From assembly GCA_963693315.1 (NCBI GenBank), contig OY856186.1:458576860-458640859 (forward strand): DNA of 64,000 nt. Reading direction: 5' to 3'. This stretch comes from Diogma glabrata. Its lineage: Eukaryota; Arthropoda; Insecta; Diptera; Cylindrotomidae. Both the position numbers and the translations under genes were made by a program. Positions 50,901 through 60,687 of this stretch are shown here, in pieces (position 1 is the stretch's first letter; the number at the start of each line of letters is the position of its first letter). Under the pieces are notes generated by a model. That model was not told the DNA's origin. It saw nothing but the letters and a program-made list of their open reading frames with translations, and did no database searches.

Positions 50901-51626
50901 CAAATTTTCACTCACGAAAAAGCAGCGTTTTCATCTCTTGTAGCCAACTGTTATATTTTCTCTAACCGGACCATATAAATTATTAAGAATATATGAAATA
51001 TAATTTTTAACAAAAGTTTTTGTTAAAATAAAATTTTTCCAGAGAAATGATTAAAATTTCATGACTTTCCCTGACCAAAATAAAATCCCCTGACTTTCCA
51101 GAATTCCATACCTGGTGGACACCATGTTAATTCCCTATATATTATGATGTAAATTTCTATCGAGTTGTACATGCTTTGATATTTTACATGGATTGTTAGT
51201 TTACATGGATTGAAAACCGTTACATCGATGTCAGTGCCATATTTTTCCTTCTTACTAAATTGAGCTCCAAAAAAATAAATAAATTTCTATACTTGAGTGT
51301 TAAGAACTAAAATTATCCCTATTTAAATATATTATTTTTACCCATTTTAAACATTGTTTTATAAGAAAATTATCTTTAATTTATATTTAACTACGCAATA
51401 TCAATATCTCGGTGTATTTTTTGCAATTAAACTTTTAAATAATAAGTATATTTATCAATTAATCTATTTGTTTATTTAATACAATAAAATAATCGTACAA
51501 AATTTAACTTACCACACACAATTTTCGTTCTAATCTTGATTTAAAATCAACTTCATCAATTGTATTACGCGACATTGTTGATGTAGTATTTTGCAATGAT
51601 TCATTACTGGATACCCGACAACCCAT
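35922..51626 (-). CDS. LRSAM1: LRSAM1 (Tal-type LRR, coiled-coil, SAM and RING E3 ubiquitin ligase)
   Basis: Six exons on the - strand, all joining in phase 0: 51626-51513, 42177-41563, 41502-41458, 37388-37299, 37234-37016 and 36947-35922. They encode 702 residues (human about 723). LRSAM1 ubiquitinates TSG101 and acts in endosomal sorting and in clearance of intracellular bacteria. The order is N-terminal FKSRLERKL; DLSDCNLKEVPSGVF, then leucine-rich repeats to about residue 200; a long coiled coil (about 255-480); a SAM domain (about 550-620); a PTAP motif at 631-634, the TSG101-binding signature; and a C-terminal RING with Cys655, 658, 670, His672, Cys676, 679, 686 and 689. Intron 1 is 9.3 kb and intron 3 about 4.1 kb, both full of repeats. 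The start at MGCRVSS is the first ATG; an in-frame alternative is MSRNTIDEV, 17 codons later. Transcribed divergently from gamma-SNAP. Confidence 0.95.
37500..38756. other. First part of LRSAM1 intron 3
   Basis: AT-rich intronic sequence. A - strand open frame at 37827-38021 has no family resemblance. Confidence 0.4.
38757..40513. repeat. Element bounded by AGGGTTCCGT / ACGGAACCCT
   Basis: AGGGTTCCGT at 38757-38766 is inverted as ACGGAACCCT at 40504-40513. Just outside the left end is GTCAGGCAAGTGCGAATATA followed by ATTCGTTCGCTG. I recall similar context next to GGGTTCCGT in repeats common to many insect genomes; that is from memory, not searched. The interior holds two tandem copies, about 288 bp apart, of a block with TTTTCATTCAATCTTTACAA and GTAATGTTCGAAGTT (near 39787 and 40073). 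A relative of the left end (GGCGAGCGTTCCGTAAATAT) is at about 42446. All lie in LRSAM1 introns 1 and 3. Confidence 0.6.
41205..41400 (-). mobile_element. LINE 3' end fragment in LRSAM1 intron 3
   Basis: Matches 43165-43350 closely (AGACATGTTTAGCACACTAA, AATATTCATTATTTAGACTC, AGATACCATGTCAACT), the 3' end of the LINE copy there. The match stops where that LINE's coding part would begin. Confidence 0.75.
42178..43130. other. 3'-most part of LRSAM1 intron 1
   Basis: Intronic on the - strand. It includes the GGCGAGCGTTCCGT motif at about 42446 and a run of T near 43120. Otherwise nothing was recognised. Confidence 0.4.
43165..44715 (-). mobile_element. 5'-truncated LINE (jockey/CR1-like), copy B
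   Basis: Read on the - strand it starts within the reverse transcriptase (SDDKQYGF-type: TDDKQYGFRRSHATGDLLAY, then HISKAFDKVWHKNS). It continues through a decayed palm region to an intact 181-codon stretch at 43854-43309 (MEYCCHVWGGACQSTIKCLD, QRKAIRLIGKTKLTDQLDSL, KLWNSMPSSVFPDEF) and then the 3' UTR shared with 41205-41400. Frame breaks upstream make it inactive. It lies in LRSAM1 intron 1, on the same strand as the gene. Confidence 0.85.
44720..46980 (-). mobile_element. 5'-truncated LINE (jockey/CR1-like), copy A
   Basis: A longer relative of copy B, head-to-tail with it. On the - strand it reads: the linker between endonuclease and reverse transcriptase (KKAIKKFYQNKTDENLRQYR, KASKFSEHPIGLWNFYKAVK), the RT core (VAFDISKAFDKVWHNNLINK, EVPQGSALSPPIFLIYINDL, and after a frameshift HSFADDSTLHASY, so the catalytic FADD is still visible), SVRLLGVEVENNLKW, and the tail (MEYCSHIWGGAYYSNLKCLD). 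It is broken by several stops and frameshifts. No endonuclease domain was recognised. Confidence 0.87.
47181..47296. repeat. Small MITE, copy 2 (inverted relative to 24754-24863)
   Basis: Ends TGTCCGGCTTTAT and carries CAGAATTCCATACAAATTTT and AAATTTGTATGAAATTCTGT in inverted order, as in copy 1. Lies in LRSAM1 intron 1. Confidence 0.7.
47510..47575. repeat. CCCTGACTTTCC-type repeat fragment
   Basis: TTCCCTGACTTTCCATGACT and AATTTCATGACTTT recur in direct orientation at about 51052-51110 (TTTCATGACTTTCCCTGACC, CCCCTGACTTTCCAGAATTC). They may be fragments of one element split by later insertions. Confidence 0.45.
47627..48174 (+). mobile_element. Internally deleted mariner element
   Basis: 548 bp between CAGGGTGTCCGCCGGAAAGG and the inverted CGGCGGACACCCTG, flanked by TA on both sides (47625-47626 and 48175-48176). 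The ends continue as inverted repeats through TATACTACTTTG. The + strand keeps only the C-terminal part of a mariner transposase (47851-48069: TAPDFFLWGYLKSKVYANKP, then RARICEANRGGHLSDIV). It retains the aspartate of the third catalytic position but lacks the DNA-binding and first catalytic regions. It is non-autonomous. Confidence 0.9.
48235..48385 (+). mobile_element. LINE 3' end fragment, opposite orientation
   Basis: Contains the complement of the 3' tail seen at 43165-43350 (GACATGGTATCTTTGGCTAC, AATAATGAATATTTCATGTT, AGTGTGCTAAACAT). It is inserted on the + strand in LRSAM1 intron 1. Confidence 0.7.
48770..49015 (+). mobile_element. LINE reverse-transcriptase fragment
   Basis: Frame-corrected reading shows a DISKAFDR-like motif followed by HANLINKLVAFGF and FIQNFLTDRYISV, the conserved RT palm wording of the LINEs at 44-46 kb. 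It is short and broken. Confidence 0.65.
49040..49335 (-). mobile_element. LINE ORF2 C-terminal and 3' fragment
   Basis: On the - strand, TTFYKYFVDEYSSKEIK resembles TIFYKYIMDEPTSAEIK of copy A. It is followed by a tail with TCTCTGAACAACCGAAGATA (+ strand wording) like the 3' ends of copies A and B. Confidence 0.65.
49420..50580 (+). mobile_element. Degenerate jockey-like LINE fragment with ACAACAACAACA tail
   Basis: Pieces in order on the + strand: DWRNQNLVNFNSTKTHKLIV (49.5 kb), then frame-shifted pieces of the post-RT region, THWNNLQTTQNADLRITTGC and HRDHLH (about 49.95 kb), then an open stretch from 50049 (LPVRGHNEMLTKQYILACHK, EQHPCNDTL). The 3' end near 50555 is ACAACAACAACA. The wording after LPVR is typical of an insect LINE group distinct from copies A and B. 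Confidence 0.75.
50581..51512. other. 5'-most part of LRSAM1 intron 1
   Basis: Intronic and AT-rich. Contains the second CCCTGACTTTCC fragment (about 51052-51110). The - strand donor GTAAGT follows exon 1 at 51512-51507. Confidence 0.5.
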
Positions 51627-52779
51627 ATAAAATTAATGCCTTTTTGATGTCCAAATAAAAAGACAATAACCAAGACATAAAAACAAATGGAAAATCACAA
51701 CAGCAAAGTTGAACAAAAATGTCACTAGTACAACTATTTTATCTAAAATTTCTTTTCAATTTAAAAACTGCTGATCATAATCACGTCATAATAGCACAAT
51801 ATTTACTTTATATTTATTGAAAAAATAAAATAAAAACATTTTATATTTTGAATGAATTTCATTAGGCAAATCTACATCCCTTAATATTTTTTTAATAAAT
51901 AAACTCGAAATATGTCAAAAGTTTCTCGATTTCGGTATGATTATTTGAGCTACATCTTCAATCTAAACAAAATTTTACACAATTCAATCGTTAAAAAATC
52001 TAATTCACTACAATTTTTTTTTAACTCTGACTTGATCGTTATTGATCTTGACTGAAATTCGTTAAAATTATGAGGACTATTAAAAATAAAAATTTGAGTA
52101 AATTTTAACAATCAAACATACATAATTACATTGTATAATTCCTGTTTCTTAAAATATTGTATATATGTACTAAATTTATTTTTATTGTATAATATAACTG
52201 ATTAATTCTTTCTGGGCATGATAGAGAATCACTCACTGAAGCGAATAAAACCAAAACGAGTTGTATCGGAGCCCCGTGGTCCAAGATACAGGTCTTTGAA
52301 AAAAGCAAAATCCATACAAAATTGCACTGGTTTTCACAAAAAATTTTTATTTTTTACTTATTTTTGCTTTATTTCCTATGTGCTTACATGATAAACGATC
52401 AAAACTGTCCCTTTTACTAAATTTTCTTAATTTACGATTAAAATAATAAAAAAAAAATCCACTCGCGCCTAAGATAAAGTAATCTTGCCAAGAATTGGGC
52501 CTTGGCCTGTTTGCCATCATCTAATAAATAAATAAATAATTAATTATTAATTCAATCCAAATTCCAATCTCAACTGTGGACTTGACTCAACTCAAGCGAT
52601 ACATATATATCGAGATATCTATTAAAAATGTTTGCTCAATATTTTTGACATAAATGGTTATGCTAGGATTTGTAATGTTTTATTTTTTAAGCAATCTGTC
52701 AGTTTAGTTAAACTATTTCTCCCATTTATTGATATTTTTGTTCCGAGTGTATTTGTATTTTAAAATTGTATAAGAAAAA
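51627..52779. promoter_or_regulatory. Divergent promoter region of LRSAM1 and gamma-SNAP
   Basis: About 1.15 kb separates the LRSAM1 start (-) from the gamma-SNAP start (+), so both promoters must lie here or in undetected 5' exons. No TATA box or initiator can be called with confidence in this AT-rich sequence. A repeat fragment (52243-52472) and a LINE-like tail (about 52495-52540) occupy the middle. Confidence 0.4.
52243..52472. repeat. Truncated copy of the TTAGGCGC element
   Basis: Matches 826-1052 with few differences and ends GCGCCTAA, but lacks the left TTAGGCGC end. Confidence 0.8.
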
Positions 52780-54050
52780 ATGTCATCTAATAAACGAATT
52801 GAAGAGGCGAAAGAACACATACGAGTTGCTGAAAAAAGGTAAGATTATTTAATGAATAAAATAATGTTTGAAAAGGCTGAATATTATGATATAATATAAA
52901 TTTTTTTCAAGTTTGAAAACATCCCTTTTAAAATGGAGACCCGACTATGAAATTGCAGCTGACGAATATAACAAAGCTGGTAAATTTCATAAATTTTGTA
53001 ATCTATAATCTTGTTTTTAATAATTTTATAATATTTAATTTTGTTTTTAAAGCTACATGTTTTAGGAATGCAAAAGCGTTTGATCAATGTAAGGATTGTT
53101 TATTAAAATCTGCTGATTGCCATAAACAGAATCGTGCACTTTTTCATGCAGCAAAATGTTTGGATCAAGTAATAGTAATATAGTAATTTTGACTTGACTT
53201 TTTATATAATTTGTGCAATACATTATGTAGGTTATTTTAATAGCAAAAGAAGTAAACAATTATTCCGATATTCAACAATATGCAGAAAGAGCTTGTAAAC
53301 TCTATCAACAACATGGATCACCGGAATCAGGAGCTGCTTCATTAGATAAAGCTGCAAAAATATTAGAAAGTAATGAACCAGAAAAAGCTTTACAACTATA
53401 TCAACAAGCAGTTGAAGTTGTGTTGGTACGTATCAAATTAACAAATCTAAACAATTTTATGTTACAATACTTAAATAAATTGAAAATTGTTTTGATAGAT
53501 TGAAGATTCAACACGACAAGCAGCTGAGTTTGTTAGTAAAGTATCAAGGCTAATGGTAAAATTAGGTTTGTATGATCAAGCAACAGATTCAATACGTCGG
53601 GAAATTGGTTTACAACAGCAATCTGAATCATTTGGTGCAATTGGTAGACTAGCAGTTGCCCTTGTTTTAGTGCAATTGGCCCGAGGTGATTATGTTGCCG
53701 CTGAAAAGGCGTTTAAGGAATGGGGTAACTGTTGTGATCAACAAGAAATTTTAACACTTGAAGTGTTATTACAAGCATATGATGATGAAGACCCAGATAT
53801 GGCACAACAAGCCTTAGCATCACCATTTATCAGGCATATGGATGTAGAATATGCACGTTTATCACGCGAAATACGGCTACCGAAAGGTGTTTCATCTGTT
53901 CCAAAAGTTAATGTTATTGAAAATGCAGCAGCATCCTATAAATCACCGAATGCAAGTGGAAGTATTGCTGCTGGCGAATCGGATGAACCACAATCGGGTG
54001 GTCCATCAAATAGCGCGTTAGATGATATTGAAGAAGGTGGACTGTGTTAG
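52780..54050 (+). CDS. gammaSnap: Gamma-soluble NSF attachment protein (gamma-SNAP)
   Basis: A TPR-like helical adaptor that recruits the NSF ATPase to SNARE complexes for their disassembly after membrane fusion. Five exons join in frame: 52780-52838, 52912-52979, 53053-53168, 53231-53425 and 53499-54050, giving 329 residues (human 312). Introns are 62-73 bp. Recognisable family stretches are RVAEKSLKTSLLKWRPDYE, ALFHAAKCLDQ, YAERACKLYQQHGSPESGA, LDKAAKILESNEPEKALQLY, FGAIGRLAVALVLVQLARGD and EWGNCCDQQEILTLE. The C-terminus (after SSVPKVNV) is a low-complexity, acidic extension ending DDIEEGGLC. The start ATG follows GTATAAGAAAAA and begins MSSNKRIEEAKEHI, close to other gamma-SNAP starts. 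The gene is divergent from LRSAM1. Confidence 0.95.
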
Positions 54051-54306
54051 CTTTCCTATTCAAGTATATATTTTATCAAATCAAAATTGTTGCACATTCC
54101 AACGCTTTTCATATACATTTTATATTAATTTGCAATTAAGAAATGCGTTATAAAACTTTGAGGGACGATACAACTTTTGTTACCGTGTTATACATGCATG
54201 TATGTAATTACATATTTATAAAAATGTTTTGCACGTAGGTGTAAAGATATATATACAGTAAATTTTAGGCATTTGAGTTTTTAATATTTCTGTACCAGAA
54301 TGTATC

Positions 54307-55010
54307 TGCGCCTTAATAATGAAGTAACGTATGCCATTTATACGTTGTTATTATATAATGGGTGGGCTGCATTCCCCATAAGGTTGTCTATAGAGTGGCG
54401 TTTTAACATTTTCCAATTATTTTATAACTGGGGGTGAAAATTAATATATTGTTAATTAACGTACATGCAAATTTGAATTTGGTTAAATATTGAAACTGCG
54501 TAAATGCACGTACGATATTCCAATTTCTATAGAACAATAACTTGGGTAAAATCAGTGTCGTATATTTTACATACATTACGATCGCCACACGAAATGGTAA
54601 ATATAAAATATTGTATAAGCATCATTCATGACTACATGATATGCCGGTTCATATAAATAAAAAATTGTAAGAATATCGTGCGTTATTTCAATAATAATTA
54701 GTTATAGGCTTAATCGTACTTCCATGCAAAATGAAATATGAAATAACGTATAAGGTACCTGTTTGACTTTTCACCTCTTTTTAGGCAGAAAAGCCAGCGG
54801 GTACCACTACCAATGTGAAATTTTAATATGCTGTGGGGAAATTAGTTTGAGTAAGTAAGTAATGTAATTGGTAGAATTTTGTTTTCCAATATCTTTATTC
54901 ATTCAGTAGTGCTGCCGAGTTTACGAAAATCAGAAAATCGAATAATGTTTATACCCAATTATCTCGAAACTACACTTTTGCGAATACGTTGTTTCATCAT
55001 TAAAGCGACG
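54307..55010. mobile_element. 700-bp MITE, copy 2, inverted relative to 22661-23360
   Basis: Left end TGCGCCTTAATAATGAAGTA, right end TTTCATCATTAAAGCGACG. The whole body corresponds to the reverse complement of copy 1, with scattered substitutions and small indels. It lies about 250 bp downstream of gamma-SNAP. Unlike copy 1 it is not embedded in TA tracts. Confidence 0.85.
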
Positions 55011-56138
55011 GTATGTTTCACTCAAATTAAAGTTTATTTTTATCATAGAAGTAACAATCCAATTTTTAGGATAGATTCCAATTTCTATCTATCATATATT
55101 GGCTAATAGATTTGTTAGGTGGTCATTTATGAGTTCATTCGAACCAAATAAATTTGTCATGGCTGTGGTTAAGCAAAAGTCACCTTGAACTATCAAATAT
55201 GCGCCGATCTTTGATCAGTTTATTATAAATTTTAGATGCAAAAGTAAATCTACTGTTAAACTCATCCTTTCAACAGAGCGTGTAGTTTTAATTATATTGA
55301 ATTTTTTGAAAAAAACAAAAACTTAAATCAAATTTATTGTAAAATTTTTAATATTAAATGTTCTTGAGCTTTGTTAAAACTATAAATTGCTGCAAGTAAT
55401 GCAAGTTAATCTTATTCTTAAAAAAAATTATTGATTTGATCAAAACTAAATAAACAAACTATTGTATATTTATTATATTGTGTTAAAAATTATATATTAA
55501 CGTTATTTTGTTTTAATTGTATAAAAATTAGAAAACAGAAATTTATATTTAATTAATAAAACTAAAAAGGTAAATTTATTATAATTTGTTTTAGATTATA
55601 TTAATGTACATTAGACAGAGTTATTCAACTCAAAATTAAGCTCATTCCTAGTCTATAATATCAATAAAATATTGTAATCTTGAATTGTAATTTAAATAAA
55701 ATTATGTAAATATTTTATTTAAAATATGTAAGTTTATTTAGTATTATCATGTTTTGTGTTTTAGGGTGTTAAGTGGTAAAACCTAAAGATTTGAACTTAA
55801 AAGACCTGGTTTAGATTTAAGTAAACCCAAACCTAAGTCGAACTTACATTCCATGTTATTTTTAATACAGCGACGGATTTAGTACTACTTATCCGCGTTC
55901 TATCCTAATTTCGAATACTCTGTTTCTGCCTTCAGATGATACCACAGAAGCGAGTTGTGGTGGCTTTCCATTCAGACTTTGTTGCATAGTATCTTGTTAT
56001 ATCATATCTAGGTCAATTTCATATCTATAAGGTTGTTTATTTATAATCATTATATCTTTTTTAATTTGTTAATTATTTTTAACATTCGTACAAAATAATA
56101 AATTAACCCTTTACAGTACTTATCAGGCAGCTATCTTA
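55011..56138. other. Intergenic, AT-rich
   Basis: No gene recognised. A run near 55770-55850 repeats variants of AACCTAAA/AAACCTAAG. Confidence 0.4.
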
Positions 56139-56663
56139 TCCCTGGTTAAACATTCCAATTCAAACCAATTAAAAAAATTAATTGGATTAATCGGAATTCT
56201 GCATTGGGAATTTTCAATTAATTCCTATTCAAAAAATCTATTTCCAATACAATCCTATTCATTCCTGTTAAATATCTCTATTTTATTTTTCAACTGGAAT
56301 CTATGGGAAATGTATATAAATAGGAATTAATTGGAAATTTCCATTGCAGAATTCCGATTAATCCTATTCATTCCTATTAAATCTTTTCCAATTAAATCCT
56401 GTTAAATTTATAAGATTGTTTAATATTTTTCTAAGTTCCTTTTTCCTATTGAATCTCTTAGTTTCCGATTGAAACTGAATTGGAAATTTCCTTTAGAATC
56501 CTACAGAACCTCTTTTCCTGTTAAATCCCATTCATTCCGATTGAATTTTAATTGGTAAATCGAAGTCTTCCTATTAAACCAATTCAATCCGATTTAATCC
56601 TATTGAAATTATATTGCATTTAATAGGATTCAATAGGTTTAAATTGGAATGTTTAACCAGGGA
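56139..56663. repeat. 525-bp inverted-repeat element filled with AATCCTATT-like words
   Basis: The left end TCCCTGGTTAAACATTCCAA is inverted at the right end (TTGGAATGTTTAACCAGGGA). The interior is mostly degenerate copies of ATTCCTATT, TTAAATCCTATT and AATTGGAAAT on both strands, including a mirrored pair GGAATTCTGCATTGGGAATT / GGAAATTTCCATTGCAGAAT. It has no coding potential. Possible AT target duplication only. Confidence 0.7.
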
Positions 56664-57696
56664 TTAGAAAAGAAGCAATTGATTTTTGTTTGGCATTATA
56701 TTAGAAAAATAGTACCAGTTTTCTGTTGGATATTGGTTCCTTGCGTACTTTTAAAAGTTAGTAGATTAAATCTAGCTTTTATTGCTTTATTAATTAGTCT
56801 TCCAACTTTATTTAAGACTTCGATACTACATGACGATTAACTCGTCATACTGTTACTTATCAGTGGCAGAATGTATGAGTTATAAATCTGATGTATGTTT
56901 AACATTAAAGTAATCACCTTTCCTCATAATTCCAATTAATGATGCATTCTGTTAACGTATTGCGTTAACATATTTTTAATTAAGGTTTCCATCAATAAGA
57001 AAACCCAGATATTTCGTCAGCTCCGTTGTAAAAAGAGTTTATCCATCGATTTATACTTATTTTATTTTTTCTTTAAGGTTCATATAGTCGAACATAGATG
57101 TGTTTTTAGTTAATGTGTTCCAGGCGAGCCAGTAATGGAACCTTTTTAGGTAATTTTTTATCAATTTCAATTTCTGGTTTACTGTTATAAGAAAAAATTA
57201 TAGTAATGTGCCATTTGTGTATATGATATAATTAGCTTGTTTTGCTTCGTTGATATTATGTATATAAAGTAAGCATCTAGAGCAGAAGACCTTTCCCAGA
57301 TCGTTGCGTATAATCATATACGCATTTATATGTCCAAAACAGCACTACTGTAGGTTAATTGATAGTACTACAGTATCTGGTTCATCTCTGACATCGACTC
57401 CAAAAGTATGGAAGTATTAAAATTGAAGACTAACTGGATGAAATTTTTGCACGATGAAATCAAATACGTAACGGTTTTTTCCAAATTTATTAAAAATAAT
57501 ATTTAACAGTGTATACATTTCGAGCTCACCCTAATCTTAAAATAAAAAATTATTCTGATAGATCACGCCTATATGCAAACATATGCAGTTTAATCAAAAT
57601 ACTTCATTTTCTATTTTTGTTTGACAAAAATATCGTAAACAGACAAGTTATGGTTTTTTATGTTTAATAAAGTAATTTAAATTTTTAATTAATATA
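56664..57696. other. Intergenic and 5' flank of GIT
   Basis: AT-rich. A short + strand frame starting near 56649 partly overlaps the inverted-repeat element and resembles nothing known. Confidence 0.4.
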
Positions 57697-59515
57697 ATGT
57701 CACGCATAAAATCTCGTGTTCAATATGATATCTGTGGTGATTGTGGTGCTACAGGTAATTTATTAATCCTGCTCTTAGTAATAATTATCTTTCAATTTAC
57801 TATTTTGTCTTGTAGATCCAGCGTGGGCGTCTATAAACCGTGGAATTTTATTATGTGCAGATTGTTGTTCTATTCATAGGAGTTTAGGTCGTCATATATC
57901 ACAAGTAAAGTCACTTCGACAAGGTATATGGTCTCCTGCTGTTTTAAATTTAGTTAATACTCTAAATACTCATGGAGCGAACAGTGTTTGGGAACATTAT
58001 TTACAAGATTCAAACACTACTAAAACTTTACGTTTGAGAAAACCATCTCCAAAAGATCCATTGCATCCGACGAAATCAGATTTTATTCGATCGAAACATG
58101 TTAACTTATCTTTTGTTTTAAAAGCGAGCGTTCAAGATGAAACAAATACAAACTTGGAAGTTGAATTAAGTAAACAGTTACATGCCAGTGTTCGTGCTCC
58201 TAATCTCGAAACATCGTTAAGATTATTGGTGCAAGGTGCAGATCCGAATTTTTATAATGATGATAAAGGTAATACTCCTCTCCATGTGGCGGTTAAATCC
58301 GGACAGGCAGCACAAGTTGAGTTATTACTTGTATATGGTGCTGATATTCTTGCTCCTGATTCGCATGGTCGAACACCGCTGGAGTTGTCTAAAAATCGTT
58401 TAATATGCGATAGACTTGTAGAAATAATGTATGAAGTGACTGATAAATTTTGTTATTTTTTAACTGGAAAAAAACCGGATCACCATGCAGGACAACATTT
58501 TATAATTCCCGATCAAAATAAGTTTGAGATAAATGATCAGTTAAAATTGGCCCGCAATAAACTTCAATTAATACCTAATAAAATGTTCGAAGAATTGGTT
58601 ATGGATTTATATGATGAAGTTGACCGTCGAGAAACAGAAGCTAGTAAGTTTTCTTTAACAAACTGTAGTTAACAACTAAACCATAACTCATACATTTTTC
58701 TGATATCTAATATCGTTTTTTCTAAATCAAAGTTTGGGCAACAAGTTCATTGAACCCGGAAACAGGTGCCGTTTTATTTTTACCAACAAACCCACATTTA
58801 AGTGCTACTCGAAATCAGGGCAGACAAAAACTAGCACGTTTCAATTCATTAGAATTTTCAGGTTTACTAACCGATGTACTAGTTGATGCACGAAGACGGC
58901 AAAATTTAGCCAATTTACGACCAATGAGTAAGTTCATTAAAGTTTAATACATGAAACATTAAAAAATGTATCCGCTCTATTTTTGTTATTTCAATCTGTT
59001 TTTGTATTTAAAGATATTTTTGGAAATACAACAACAAAATCAACTAATTTAGAACGAGAAGTAAATTCAATATCTGATGACGAACCATTATATGATGCAG
59101 TGGCATCGGATGATGATTATGCAGCGTTAGCACCAATAGTTAAACAGGTAATACAAATTGTTTTGTTAATTATTTGAGAGATAATTATAAATTATTCTAA
59201 CCTCAATTTATCAATCTTGTTTCAGTTTTTGATTTAATGATCTTTATTTTTCTATGTTTTTTCTCTTAAGTTTTTGGCTTTTAATTGTTTAATTATGATT
59301 TATTTTATTTTCAATTATGTTTGGTTTGTTTAGATTGGAAATCAAACAATATTGCATGATCCAGTTGAAGTGTTGAGACAAAAGTTAGAACAATCTGAAG
59401 TTACCATTCACGAATTAAAAAATTTGGTACAAAAATTATCATCGGAGAATTTTGAACTAAAATCAAAAATACAAATACCAAAACATAATATTGATAACTT
59501 TACAGAATTTCAGAC
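57697..59515 (+). CDS. Git: ArfGAP GIT (G-protein-coupled receptor kinase interactor), 5' part
   Basis: Exons 57697-57754, 57816-58643, 58733-58927, 59014-59147 and 59334-59515 join in frame to give the first 465 residues. GIT proteins stimulate GTP hydrolysis on Arf GTPases and, with PIX exchange factors, form a scaffold at focal contacts, synapses and muscle. An ArfGAP zinc finger is present (Cys13, Cys16, Cys33, Cys36; catalytic arginine finger Arg41 in SIHRSLGRHIS). Ankyrin repeats follow (about 140-235: NTPLHVAVKSGQAAQVELLL, YGADILAPDSHGRTPLELSK). Then come two Spa-homology repeats that bind PIX (FEELVMDLYDEVDRRE; SATRNQGRQKLARFNSLEF), an acidic DDEPLYDAVASDDDY segment, and the start of a coiled coil (VEVLRQKLEQSEV). 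The last exon ends in phase 2 at a GTAAGT donor. I find no matching exon to 64000, so the C-terminal paxillin-binding part lies outside the window or in sequence too divergent to see. Confidence 0.94.
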
Positions 59516-60237
59516 GTAAGTAAACGTTTTGTTTTGTTACTGTAAAAAGTTAGTTTTTTCATTTGATATAAAATTGATTACAGTGACTCATTGAAGTCTC
59601 TTGCAATTCAAAAGTTTGTGTTTTCGAAAATCAAATAAATTTGCTTAGAACTGTAACTTTGATTTTATTTTGAAAGTACATAATAAAAATAAAATTCTTG
59701 TCGATATTGTATTATCATATTTTGGTTATCAATTAGATTCGTATTTTAAGACAGATCTAGCTAGATCAAAAACAGAAAAAAACTATCTTTTGTTGATTGA
59801 GACAATTGTTGATTGAGACAAACACAATTTAAATTTGGATTTAAAAATAAATAGTATCGGTTTAATTTAAATAATTTCGAATTTGTAAGTCAAAAGTGAA
59901 TTTATTGTTTTATTAATGTGTTGATTAATTCAGATTATATATTATAATATAAATTTGTGAGAAACATGAGGTCATCGTTTTCGGAAATCCCCATTAGTAA
60001 GTCAAAGAAAATAATTGCTAGTTGAAATTAATGTTTCGAGAAAATTAATCGATATTTCTCTATTTATACTGCATTTTAATATTTGTTCAGTTGTGATGAC
60101 TGTGATGACTCTTTTATACTAAGTCAACATCAAGGAGTTCATTGAAACTAGTTTCAGGTTGATCAGAGCATGGGAAGCACCCCGCCCGTGACATTGAAAA
60201 TTTTCAACTTTATTTACCCGTCGATATTAACATTTAA
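59516..60237. other. Probably GIT intron 5, first part
   Basis: Begins at the GTAAGT donor of the last recognised GIT exon. AT-rich with no coding exon recognised. Confidence 0.5.
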
Positions 60238-60310
60238 TGTTTCTATATTAATTTTATTTGATTCGCTTCTGGGACCTTTCAGACCTTCGATCAAAGATGC
60301 ACCCCCCCAC
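60238..60310. repeat. Dispersed repeat, copy 1
   Basis: TTTCTATATTAATTTTATTT, CGCTTCTG, GACCTT and CGATCAAAGAT followed by a C run are shared, in the same order and orientation, with 61777-61850. Confidence 0.7.
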
Positions 60311-60687
60311 AATATATATATCTTTGCCAGGAGTTACAATACCAATGGCTTCTAGGAGACTTCTTTAAGACTTCCATAGAATTTAGTTTTTTAATTTAGA
60401 TGTAGAGGGGCTTAATTTTTATGGAAGAAAGGTATGTGGCATGTAACTTCAATGGGTTTTTAACGATGAAATCATAATCTGAGATTTACGTTCTTTAAAG
60501 ATTTTGTTTCTTTTTAATAGACGTAAAAGAATACTGACAAATCTTTTTTCTATTTGTTTTATTAATTCAAAGATTTTAGGTATAGAAACAATAAGGGGTT
60601 ATATTTTTTTCATTCATAACTTTTAGCGTACACCTTTATTTGAACAATATATTTTTTTAAAATAAAAAGTTTTGTAATTGGATTTTT

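Noticed and set aside
47510..51110. One 3.6-kb element bounded by CCCTGACTTTCC words
   Set aside because: The two words are in direct, not inverted, orientation, and the enclosed sequence is a mix of unrelated LINE and mariner pieces; a shared family is possible but a single unit is not supported.
35922..54050. A functional cluster of membrane-traffic genes (LRSAM1, gamma-SNAP, nearby GIT, CHMP7 pseudogene)
   Set aside because: Four trafficking-related names within 60 kb is suggestive, but strands, spacing and family functions give no sign of co-regulation, and the CHMP7 copy is dead.
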